Shown here one piece after another: positions 22,938-33,569 of a stretch of DNA of 64,000 bases. The translations under genes and the position numbers were made by a program. The stretch comes from Pristionchus mayeri (Eukaryota > Nematoda > Chromadorea > Rhabditida > Neodiplogasteridae), in assembly GCA_036245805.1 (NCBI GenBank), contig BTRK01000006.1:46865257-46929256 (forward strand), written 5' to 3'. The number at the start of each line of letters is the position of its first letter. Within the stretch, counting starts at the first letter, position 1. The notes below the pieces were generated by a model. It had not been told where the DNA came from, ran no database searches, and saw only the letters and a list, made by a program, of their open reading frames with translations.

Positions 22938-23887
22938 TAACTGAAATGGACAATTGATTGAAAAAATGACGAAGACAATTGATTGTGACGGAACAATCAT
23001 AGACAGGGAAGGGGAAATGATTCACAACCAAATGAAATTTCCTTTCCTACTTGGAAGCGTTTCACCCCTAAAATATTTGGGATTCATGAGAAGAATTGAA
23101 AAATAAATTAATGATCGTGTTCAGGTTCTTATTTCTAATTAAACAGCGCAAAAAATTAGTCTTACCGCAATTATTTGTTCTGGAATCATTTCTCATTCAG
23201 CTTGTCATACTCCATTCTACCTTCTCAAAAAGCTGTCCTCGCTCCGTCCCAAATTGCCCTTACGTTCGACAATGTGGCCTGTGTGTATCGTGTAAAGCAG
23301 TGATGATTTTAGAACTTTATCTAACGATACAAATAAAGTGATCCAAATAAATCTGCAATTCGAAGAGTGTTTCAATTAGAGATAACAATTGGGAATGCGA
23401 TACAACTTTGGTCTTGTAAATTTAACGATCAATCAGTTTCTCCCTGATGATGTCAGCTGTCCCGATATAGTTGCTTCATTGAACTTGCAGCCATGGTGGT
23501 TTGGTTCTCCCTGATCAAATCACTCCTATCCCCATGCACCCGAACGAGTTCCCCACTCCTCACTGCTTTATTCCTCGCTAACCTAGTTGATTTTCTCCAC
23601 CTTTGCTCTCGTATGCGTACGACAAGCGACTAAAAAGTACCGCGATTCGAGGTAGGGAAGGGTGGTGAGAGGAAGCAGGGGAGGATGGGGTAGCTTGGGA
23701 GAGGCAGGGGAGGCTGGAGAGTGGGGGAAGAGAAATGAGATCAACAGCGAACCTCGCTCTTAGCACGTGAACCACTCGAAGCTAACTTTGATCTCAAGAT
23801 ACATCGACAATTGGACTCAGGGGAAATGGGACGGGGAGTGGGTACAAATAGGGCGGTGACGCAGAGAAGATTCTACATCGAGCGGTA
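22938..23887. other. Intergenic region upstream of the potassium channel
   Basis: Divergent promoter space between the first arrestin-like exon and the channel gene. 23580-23720 is strongly purine/pyrimidine biased (CTCC and GGGAGAGG runs). No coding exon is recognised. Confidence 0.4.
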
Positions 23888-26800
23888 ATGGGAAATGGGA
23901 ACCACCCTCTAGCGAACTCGCACAACCCTGAGACCACCGTAAGTTGTCGTAACTACCCATATTTTTTAATTGATTAATATTAATATAAATTCCAGGATGC
24001 AAAGCGAGTGGACAGAGACAATTCTTTACCGGCTGCATTCAACACCTCGAATGGAGTGAAGCCGCCGGTCGACCCGGTCCACCAATACGAGTATGTGAAA
24101 GAGCATGCAGTATTTTCATAAATGTTTTCGGGCAGCGATTGTGATGACTTTAAAATCGTGCAATGTTTTAGCCACTCCGTTCGAAATCAGGACGCCTCGT
24201 CGAGACTCGCGAGAAAGGTTATAACAATACACTTTCAGGGCACATATTTTGCAATTATCTAACAAAATGTGCGTTTTTATAACAAGTTTTTATAACATTC
24301 ATTGAACATTGGTGCGCTCCATCAATTCTCATCGTATTTGTTGTAGACAAAACCGCTTCCATGGCAGTTGCAAGAGGAGGAAATCCAAGAGAGGAGAAGG
24401 CCTCCAAGTGAGTTACACTCTCCAAAAATCGCAGGTTCTTCCAGACATTTATTTTTGACGTTAATCTCGAACGTAAATATGATTCATATGGCAAATAAAA
24501 CTTTAATGAAGAACACCCACTCAGAAGGAGTTCGTATCCATCCTCTCATGTACTTCCTTCGTCCATTCCGTCACTTCCTGCACGTCATCATTCTCGTCGT
24601 AGGCTGGCTGCTGGGCGCCTACATGTTCTACACCATCGAAGTTCCCGCTGAACGGCAGGTGCGCGTTTGATTCGCTACTGAAGGGACGATACATAATATT
24701 CGAAAGTTGGTCTAAAGCAAATCCCGATGCTTCAGCAGATTTAACTCTTAGCGAAATGAAGGATCTCTGATCCCATAACATCAAATAGCAAAGGATTCAT
24801 GAATGATGAAAAAATACGATTGCCTTTGAGCTCCTTTGCAAGTTTGCGTTCGAAGCATGATTTTTTGTCTTTAACGTGTCTACTAGTGATGCGCACATTT
24901 CATTTAGACGACTGCGGACACTGCTGAAACAGGATCTATGTTCTAACCACGACCACAGACCAACTGATATTAAAAAATAGTCACATTCGTAGAAAACATG
25001 ATTTGCACACTTTTCAATACAAATTTCGAATCAATTTCTCCATTCAGGCGACTGCGGACACTTTCACTCAGCTGCATGATGCATTCGCGATGATCGCCGA
25101 TGAGCTGAATACGGAGAGGAAGGGGAATGGGACGATCCTCGAGGAGGATGTCAAGGTCCTTTTTGCTATATCCTTTGTGCACTAGGTCGCATGAGCACCG
25201 TCGGATGTGAACCAAAACACCCTTCTCCAGCATGTTCACTTTAGGTTCCCAAAGTGTCAACAATGCTTCTGTGATAGGTCTACAGAAGGTTCTCAACCGA
25301 GGGAATATCTAGGGTTTAGTCGCTTTAACGAGTAGTTCACCTTCGAATGAAGACGAAAAAATCACGGTTGATGTTCAGAAGTACTACATCAAGTTGCTCG
25401 AGATCGAGGGCAAGTGGCGCTGGTCGGCGATTCAGAAGGTAAGACTAATTTTTAATTATATTTAGAAAATTTTATTTACTTTTAATTGTATTTTTATAAT
25501 AATTTTAAAATCCCAGACGGAAGGCCCCGACGAAGGAAGAGGCGCACTACATGTGGACGTTCGCCTCTTCCTTCGTCTTCACATTTACTCTCTACACGAC
25601 TGTTGGATACGGTAGGCATCCTTATCGTTTCTTTGTTTGGCTTAAAATCATAGCGGGCCCATGGTTGTAAACGTTCGAAAGTATAGAGGCGACAGTTGGC
25701 GGCATCATGACGCTTTTGGCATGTCGCTTGACGTCATAACTCTCATCCGATCTAGTGAATTATCGATCGATGGCAGGTTCGATCTACCCTGGGACGGATC
25801 TCTCCCGCTTCCTCTGTATCATCTACTCCTGCTTCTTCTATCCCTTCTCGCATGTGATAATTCGTGACCTCGGCCAGCTGCTACTCACATTCTTCACCAT
25901 AATCTACGGACGAGTGCTCATCAAAATACGGTAAAACAATCTGCAACTGGATCTGCACTTCTGTTCGTCGATCTGTCGAGGATATAGAAAATTGATCTGC
26001 TTATGAGGAGTCTAAACATTTGAATGCACTAGGTCAGATGAGAGCAATGACGTCAAAGATACATCAAAGGCGGCATGACGTCATGCGCATCCGAACTCTG
26101 GATTATCGATTTGCTCAGGGAACTGCGTGGACGCTTGACGAGCGAGACGGAGAAGATTTCCCTCCCATGGATAGTAGCTGCTATTATCTCCTTCGCCTTT
26201 ATGTTCCTCAGTGCGTGGCTATTCAAAATGAGAGATGACGCGGTTGGATCAGAGGAGGTGAGGAAGTGTTTTGGTGTTTTGTTGTTTTGTTCTTTCTGTT
26301 TTTAAAAAAACCGCCGAAATAAGACTATCCATGTAGTGTTTGCATATCAGTTGCGCATTTAAAATAATAGTAAACTGTTTTTCCCATGTCTTCACATCGA
26401 TCACATCAGTCAATTGGCGATTGCAGGGTATGAGCTACTTCATCTCCTTCTACTTCACTTTCCTCTCCTTCACACTAATCGGACTGGGAGATATCATGCC
26501 CACCAATGAACCGGTTGGTCGAACGTCGATGCCGTGTTGGGCACTGAGTCGGATGAGAACGAACCGTCGGATCATAACCAAAAATAGATTACAAAATTCA
26601 TTAGATGACCCCGTCTGAGGGCACTATGTCGAATGAGAACTATGACGTCATGTACCTATATCGTGACGCCATCGTTCTCATCGGATCTAGTGCCACTGGT
26701 TAGAGTGGTCGCCACTCATAATTCTGCTAATTATGATAATTATGCTAATTAAGCTAATTATGATATCAGTGGTCGCCCCTCATCACCATCGGTATCGTCG

Positions 26801-27488
26801 CTGCTCTTCCTCTGATGAGGGTGATCACGAAGATGACGTATACGCGCATCGAGAGGATCTACTTCGGAGCCTTCCTCTACGTCGAGAATCGACTGATGCC
26901 TGTCGAGCAGGTGAGGCATTTTCTTGTTTTTGACATTCTTCAGAAATCGTGTAGAAATGGGAATGAAACGGGTCTAAAGGGATACGAAGTGGCAACAACT
27001 ATATAAGTTTTCCCCACAAAATAACGCTCAAGAAATATTCGAGCATTGGCTTATTTGGAACCCAAAGTGCTGTGGATGATATTTTATTCAGAAACAGTTG
27101 TGATGGAAGTATTCGAATTCAGGAGGATCTCGAGGAAAAATCACCAAAAGACGAGAAGGATCACTTTGATGAGGACAAGGACGAGCATGACAAGAGGTAA
27201 ATTTTCTCGTTTTTATTAAGTTCGAATTTGTATATATATAATATATATATTGCTTTTTCTCGTCTAATAGCACATAAAATCTGCAGCGCACTCTCCTACG
27301 AATAGGTTTCACAAATATCTGCTTGACCAGTTGCATTGTGCGGGTGCATTCGAAACGAACATTTCCACAATTGCAGGAATCTCCAGATGACTAACATCAC
27401 GGTTCGCTCTCTGGCTGAGTACATCTCGAATGGCGACGTCTACGGAGGTCAATTCGGAAGAGTGGCCTTGAGAAAGAGCGACTTGTAA
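23888..27488 (+). CDS. Two-pore-domain (TWIK-type) potassium channel (449 aa, 14 exons)
   Basis: A plasma-membrane leak potassium channel; two such subunits dimerise to make one pore (family knowledge). Exons: 23888-23938, 23996-24090, 24172-24217, 24347-24407, 24525-24658, 25048-25155, 25379-25438, 25524-25611, 25777-25930, 26119-26257, 26427-26513, 26770-26910, 27123-27196 and 27377-27488. The phases close exactly (1350 nt). Order of parts: polar N-terminus beginning MGNGNHPLANSHNP, TM1 about residues 100-122 (VIILVVGWLLGAYMFYTIE), pore 1 with TVGYG at about 211-215, TM2 region 225-265, TM3 about 281-300, pore 2 with GLGD at about 331-334, TM4 about 344-365, then a short charged tail ending GRVALRKSDL. 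Several introns contain small inverted-repeat elements. The acceptors of exons 7 and 8 were chosen by phase. Confidence 0.93.
25186..25310. mobile_element. Small inverted-repeat element in a channel intron
   Basis: Shares the GCACTAGGTC-type end, the CACCGTCGGATG block and the TTAGGTTCCCAAAGTGTCAA core with the copies at 4081-4266 and 41731-41931. It lies between exons 6 and 7 of the potassium channel gene. Confidence 0.65.
25687..25757. mobile_element. Tiny inverted-repeat element with a CRE-like core, copy 1
   Basis: A diverged copy of the two elements at 26030-26098 and 26626-26694. It ends GACGTCATAACTCTCATCC followed by GATCTAGTG and starts with a weaker mirror. It lies in intron 8 of the channel gene. 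Confidence 0.55.
26030..26098. mobile_element. Tiny inverted-repeat element with a CRE-like core, copy 2
   Basis: Starts CACTAGGTCAGATGAGAGCA, then ATGACGTCAAAG, and mirrors as GGCATGACGTCATGCGCATCC. TGACGTCA is the consensus cyclic-AMP-response element (known motif). It lies in intron 9 of the channel gene. Confidence 0.6.
26546..26694. mobile_element. Inverted-repeat element copies in channel intron 11
   Basis: A fragment of the larger family (26546-26590: GTCGGATCATAACCAAAAAT) is followed by a complete tiny element at 26626-26694. The tiny element begins GGGCACTATGTCGAATGAGA, contains ATGACGTCATG and TGACGCCATC, and ends TCGGATCTAGTGCC. Confidence 0.6.
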
Positions 27489-28863
27489 AAAATTGTTGTA
27501 TCAATCGTCAAACGATTAATGGCTGACGTCATCTTATTGTAGCATTGAGAACCCTTTCCCGTTCCATTCAAAATGCTTCTTCCCGAATAGGCAAAGTTGC
27601 TGAAATTCTCTCTCGCCATTTCCTGCCATGTTGTTTGCATCGGGTGGCTGCATAAAATATTTTAAATTCGCGATGAGAATTATCAAGCACTCCTGCGAAT
27701 AGGCAGCGTTAATAAATCTGTGCTCTGGTGCTTAGTGTGCGTGAATTTCGAACGAATGTCTCCGCAAACAGCGCAAGAAGAAATGAGATCACTCGTCTGA
27801 CAGGGAACCTTTGACGAAAAATATGCGACAATCCGTTGAGTAGTCCATTAGGGCATCCGGATTCACAGCGCACTAATGGGAGACGATGACGATGCAGATG
27901 GGAACGAGGAAAGATAAGAAGGGCAATGACGTCATGAGTATAAGGTGGAAATAGGTCAGCGGAGAACCAATCAGAGCGACAGCAGATTGGAAGATAGCAG
28001 ATTTCAAATTGTAGTGCGATGAAACGTGGAAATTGTGTTTCGATTCGGCACAACTATTAGTCCAATAAGACTCAGTTACAGGAGTTAGTCATTACATCGC
28101 AGCACAGTTCGGAAAATGCAGCCACGGTCTTTCATTATCTTCACTATCTCACCGTTCCAGTGCACTTGGAATGACGATATCCCAATTTCGAACACTGGAA
28201 CCACTATTAGTCATGCAAAAAAAGGCTCAATGACGGCAGTTTTCCATACGTAGCAGAACGATGGACTGATGAGATCGTCGAAATTTCCTGGAAATGGCCA
28301 CATTGTTTTGAACACTGTGTTGACGAGCAATTCCGATGTTCATTGACCAGTTCCCAGAAATAATACTCCCGTCCATAGGTATGTATATCAGCAATACTGA
28401 ATCCGATTCTGAATCAAAAAAATCTGAATTCTGAATCTGAATCAGATTCAGTATGCTCTGTGCATTTTTTCGTGAATATCGTGAGTTTCACGATCCTCTT
28501 AGTCATCATATCCATTCCGAAATCTCCATCATTTCCCTGCTCCGTCTCTGATTCGGACCTCGACATTGCCTAAGCTCCGCCCCTTCTCGCGCATGTTTAA
28601 GGCCTCAGACGCGTACGTTTCTCACGATTCGCTCCTTGCAACTATTCTGGATATCCGACATTTTTTTCAGAATAAATAATTTTTGTTTATCATGTTGTTA
28701 TGATATCGATACCATTGGATGCGACTTATTAGGATTGGTTGTTCTAATGCCGGGTTGCATCGTTGATCACCTGTCTCTCCGCCTGTTTTCGAAATCCGGG
28801 AAGAGGGAGGTGTTGCAACGTTGCATCGTGACATCAACTACCTACCCCTACTTCTTATAGGTG
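27489..28863. other. Spacer between the channel and insulin-like genes
   Basis: Small frames only. A TCTGAATCTGAATCAGATTC palindrome-like cluster lies at 28395-28450. The insulin-like gene has a TTCTTATAG acceptor just before its ATG. Nothing else is recognised. Confidence 0.4.
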
Positions 28864-29545
28864 ATGCACAGTCTCTTACTGGTCGTCTTTCTCCTTCATT
28901 TCATCACTTCATCTGCCCTCATCGACTTCCCGGAGGACTTCCCTCTCCTGGTGGTGGACCAACCATTCGAAGCGATTGGGTATCCCTCCAAGAGGGGCGA
29001 TGATGCGCTGTTCAAGAAGTGCGGAGCGGACTTGCTCCGTAAAATTGTCGAAGAGAAATTGTGCAGGCCGGATCAGTGCGGAGGAGCACACAAACGTAAG
29101 TCCTTTTACTGAAGAAATTAATGAAGAGACAAATTACTGAAGTGGCACCCCTGTCTCCTCATTCTGTTCACGAATTCGCGAACTCGCGAACTCTAGACTC
29201 AACATTAGGGATGGCAAAGGAAGGATTATTTTGGAGTTTTTCAATACCGAAAATCTGTCGAAACATGTTAATTAGTTAGGAAACACATAGAAGAGTCTAC
29301 TCAAATCGATTCCAAATCTATTCAGGATCATTTTTCCATACTTATACGTGCAAAAATGTTTACACCCTTCTGAATTATTCAAAAATCCTTCCTGCATAAT
29401 TTCATCTCTTTTTTCAGGATCTCTTCCCATCTTCTCTCGCTCGAGTCGCTCTCTCAGCACGAAGAAGATCACGGCCATCTGCTGTGATCGCGCATGCCGA
29501 CCCTCGCAGATTCAACAGATATGCTGCTCGGCTGGACGACCTTGA
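28864..29545 (+). CDS. Insulin-like peptide precursor (122 aa, 2 exons)
   Basis: A secreted hormone of the insulin superfamily, which in nematodes acts on the DAF-2-type receptor (family knowledge). Exons: 28864-29095 and 29418-29545. A hydrophobic signal peptide (MHSLLLVVFLLHFITSSA) is followed by a pro-region with FPEDFPLLVVDQPFEAI and a KRG dibasic site. The B chain contains KCGADLLRKIVEEKLC and a third cysteine four residues on (RPDQC). After a short basic linker with HKR, RSSR and KK come the A-chain features CCDRAC and IQQICC. That makes eight cysteines in the B and A parts, compatible with four disulfides, as in many nematode insulin-like peptides. The linker is short, so a conventional C-peptide is doubtful. 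The single phase-1 intron falls between the B and A parts, a common position in this superfamily. Confidence 0.92.
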
Positions 29546-30175
29546 TCTTTGATCTTTGATATCTACCCTCACCCTTCCCCTTTCCTTGATGCCAGACTGT
29601 TCTCTACGGGTATCCTTTCTTACATACATTCTAGAGATAATTTTCGCGATCTCTCACCCCCCCCCCATAGAAACATATGACGAATGAGTCATTAAATGAA
29701 CAAATAGTTGACTAGGGTAGAGGGAGAGCGTGGGTGAAATCACATGTCGGCTCAGACCGCTCCGGTTTCATCCAATTACTCTGACATCCTGTTTACGAGA
29801 ACCTTCCTTGTCCTCTTGTATCCTCCCACTATGCCCCTCTCGAATTTCACGCCCTCCGGGCCTCTAGTCAAGTGTAGGTCGGTCGTTCTCATTCGAAGAC
29901 CTGAATCTGACAAGTCGGAAACATGATTATTCGTATGTTGAATATCCCTGGATTTGTTTACAACGTTGAAACATATGCATTGAAGAGATACATGAATTTA
30001 CCTTGCGAGCACAACAATTACGTTCAATAATACATGAAAAAGTAAAGACTTGGAAACTTGGAGACTAAAAAGAACAGCTCATAAATGCCCTAAATTCTGA
30101 GCAACGAAAGTTGGAATATGCTGACACTAAAAATTAAAGGAATAAATGAGATCACGAAATTACGAGTCTTCAATG
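29546..30175. other. Convergent spacer
   Basis: Non-coding DNA between the 3' ends of the insulin-like gene and the lipase gene, with a C tract near 29657-29666. Nothing else is recognised. Confidence 0.4.
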
Positions 30176-32566
30176 TTAGAAGGCCCGGCCACCGAGCATT
30201 GCCAACTGAGTGTCGTACGACGTCACGAATGTCTAGAATACTTTCTTTTATATTATTGTGCTACCAATTTGACCCAAGCAATCCCAGATATCACATCTTC
30301 TTCATAACAAAACTGTCACCAAAAACAACCACCAAAAAACGACCGAAAAAAAACCTCATCATGCTTCCTGCTAGTGAAAATCTTCTCGCCGTCCTGGGCG
30401 CCGATTCGTGTTGTGACCTGAAATTAAATTACGGTTTTGACAGCAAAAATGTGCAAACCTCGCCGCAAAGGAAGTGCCCGACCACTTCATCCGCCATGGA
30501 TCCAATCGAGAAGACGCGCTGGCCCTCGTAGTGCTGGCGGCGGTTTATATCCTACAAATTTGTATATTTTATTGGCCTGGACCCAGCAATTATCTACCGC
30601 GTGGCACCGAAGCCCACATAGAGAATATTTGTTATTAATCAGACACTGATGTTTCATCACGTAGGAAACATGAAGCATATGAGATTTACCTCTGCACATA
30701 CCTCAGGGTACAGGGATAGATCTCGTGAGACACTTTCGCACTTGCGTGAGACATACGTGAGTTTCATGATAACTATGCATTAGCAAAGCTTGCCGTGGGA
30801 AAAGCTTTTGCTGTCACTAGGTCCCATGATCACCATCGGAAGATAACCAACAATGTACCCCACATAATTTTCACAGCAACGCTGCTGCAGTAGGCTACTA
30901 TTCTTGGTCATCATCCAACTTAGTATCGCTCAAATTTATACCACTCACATCAACGAATCGACTCTTGAAGGGGCAGAATCCGGAGAAGAAGCCGTCGATT
31001 GGATTGCACACGGGAATCATCGGGCTCATCGCACACAGCGCATAGGGAAGACCCATGATCTGCGGAAATATAGATTTTTTAGAGGAAGAATCTTTTCAGT
31101 ATTTGGGCTTTATGCCAGCGTCCGTTGGAAAAACCAGAACCAACAAAAATCATTAAAATTAGGTGAGCAATGAATTAGCACATGTCTGCTGGGAAGCGCC
31201 CTTCAACCTCACAAGTGCATTAACAACTTGACCTACCACAGGCGCGACTCCCTTGTTAGGTCCGGCTACTCCTACAAAACTGCCCATCTGCTTTGAGATT
31301 CTGCCCCCGAGGTCGTCGTTGTTGTCCACGCACCTTCCTGAAAGTAATGGTACGGCTAAAGGTGCATCCATTCTTCGCGAGACTTTGGGAGAACACTCCT
31401 AGGCCATGGTCAATTTGAGCGGAGTCGTTCTGATGTGCCAACCTTCCCCAGATATATTACCTGCGTGATATAGTCACGGCTACTCACGTCACGGACGTTA
31501 CTACGTTACTACGGACGTTACTGCTCACGTAATCAGTCACGGCTACGGCTATATGCGTACACTGTAGCGAAATAAGATTGCTCATATTTTTGCCTCACAT
31601 TCCTAATATTCAGGTAAAGGTTTACAGGAGGAAACTCTGGCGAACCTCCAAGGATGGCCTTCCTAGAGATGGGCACTCCCATGGAGAAGGAGACCACGTC
31701 GACGCGTCGGCCCGTGTACTGATGCACTGCCTCGATGAGGAAGCGAACCTGCAATATTTTAGATTTCAAATCAACTTTTCTTTCCCATGTAACCTCAGTG
31801 CATTTTTATAGAGGTTTCGTTGCATGACGGTGCCGATTCTGGAGCGATTATGGGCAAGAGGGAATCGAGTGAGGATACTGTCGTACCTTTTCTCCAACTA
31901 CATAACGTACCCTCTTTATATGATCGCACTTCATCCGATACTGCATCCATCTCAGCGGATCACCGTGAGGGTTGTCGTAAGTTGTAGCGTACAACTCGGC
32001 GAACGTGGAGCCGTTCTTGCTGATGAAAAATATTTCAAATATGTTTTGAGCCTGGAGTTGTGCTGCTATTTTGTTGGTTCTTACACTCGGGTTGTACCCT
32101 TTTCACATTCTTTCTTAATGTCATTAGTGGCGTTCGATAAACTACAGTACTATGTGTAAACACCATGATTTCATTTCTCGAGCAATAGAACACACCGGTA
32201 GTGCTTCGCGGCTTCCATCATCATTCTGCCCGCGACGTTCGACACCCCCTGAACGAAGACGACGGGATTCCGGGAGAGCGTCTGATTTGCGTGCTCCCGC
32301 CCTCCGAACGAACCCTTGCCCGCCAGATCCGAACTGCAGTCTCCTTTTTCACGTTAGTTAATCAAGGTCGTACTTCAATCTGTGTCAGCACTTTGATTCT
32401 TGATATTTGTACAGATAACTGTGAAAACTATGAAAATCGAGGAGACCCACCGCTCGATGCGCTGTCGGGCGCCGATTCCGTGGTGCTTGTCGAGCCAGCG
32501 GGTGAAATCCACGGAGAAGTAGGCAGAACAGACACTGATCAGTGCCAATACCACTTCCACTTGCAT
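30176..32566 (-). CDS. Secreted class 2 lipase, LIPS-like (about 290 aa, 9 exons)
   Basis: Predicted secreted alpha/beta-hydrolase that cleaves lipid esters. Exons: 32566-32451, 32333-32196, 32019-31911, 31748-31646, 31337-31237, 31059-30949, 30533-30459, 30417-30355 and 30232-30176; phases agree. It has a signal peptide ([14 protein letters not shown]), an oxyanion-side strand [16 protein letters not shown], the block [16 protein letters not shown], a nucleophile elbow VVSFSMG with the presumed catalytic Ser, GAGANxG-like VAGPNKG, a late [12 protein letters not shown] with a candidate Asp, and KHDE near the end with a candidate His. The elbow reads S-F-S-M-G, so the first Gly of G-x-S-x-G is replaced by Ser. 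The protein is slightly short between exons 6 and 7, where a small exon may be missed; an inverted-repeat element lies there. The start was chosen because it opens the signal peptide. Confidence 0.88.
30816..30925. mobile_element. Small inverted-repeat element in a lipase intron
   Basis: Begins CACTAGGTCCCATGATCACC and ends TTGGTCATCATCCAACTTAGT, matching the ends of the 4081-4266 family. It lies between lipase exons 6 and 7, and its right end lies about 20 bases from exon 6. Confidence 0.6.
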
Positions 32567-33569
32567 TACTCGTACTATGAGCACGAGCTTCGTAGGGCGT
32601 GTGCGTTGATCTCAGCGCTCTTATAGGCGCACGCTAATGATGACGCATTAGCGCGTGCGATCAGACTAAAAAGAGCAGACCGGGAAGTGATATTAGGATA
32701 AGAGAAGAGATATGGTAATACAGGTACAAGATCGGTACGGATCATGAATAGGCCACAAACAGTCATCATATGCTGATTTGCAGTGAAACTCAAGTTCGCC
32801 TGGTAACAAGATTTATATATGCAAATGTAGGGGAGCACATACTGGTAACAACGATTTGTTGTTCAAATGTCCGTTGTGCAAATGTCACCCCCCCCCCCAA
32901 TCTTCCATGCTTGCCCAAGACCATTTCTTCGGATCATTATACTTTATCATTGGCTAAATATAAAACTGTATTCAGAAGAATAGGTGAGTATCTGATGTGA
33001 TTTGACAATTAAAATCTGGTATGAACTTTGCAGTGAGATAAGTTGGACGGATCGAATGAAAAGTGTTGCAACCGGAAGGTCATCATTAAGAATTTTCTAG
33101 AATCTGAGATCCTGCTAATTAATAACACAGTAATGAACGGTCTAGGCATCAGTTGGGAATGACGAAGATCGGGAGCTAAGCGTTGTAGTGATCTGTTGGA
33201 CAAGAATGCAACTCCAAGAAAGTATGGAACTCGATGGTTATGGCTAAATTGCTACGGTTCAGAAAAAAATGACAGGGGTTATTTGAACGATATTAGAAAG
33301 GAGCAAAAAGAATTCGATATTGCTGTGTTTAGCGTTACTTGATATTTTAATAGGTGGAAATCGATGTATGATCGTTATTGGATTATTGACTATCAGGTAA
33401 ACATCGTGAAAGCGCGTGTTTTGTAGTGAGAATCATCGTTCGATATGCGGCTGCCCACCCTTGATCTACATGCGATCAGAACTAAAGCTAATTAAGCCTC
33501 TACCAATATTAATGGTGTACAGTGCAATTGGCGTACTCAAGAAACAAAATCAAGGGAACGTGTGTCAGC
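32567..33569. other. Spacer with a palindrome and a fold-back remnant
   Basis: Upstream region of the lipase gene. 32627-32660 is an imperfect palindrome (CGCACGCTAATG mirrored by CATTAGCGCGTGCG) 60-95 bases before the start codon. 32760-32900 resembles the outer end of the fold-back element at 34400-36475 (CGCCTGGTAACAAGA, ATGCAAATGTAGGGGAGC, then a C tract), so it is a solo remnant of that family. Confidence 0.55.

Noticed and set aside
30118..30531. 137-codon plus-strand frame
   Set aside because: It is the antisense of the last three lipase exons, which are clearly coding on the minus strand.
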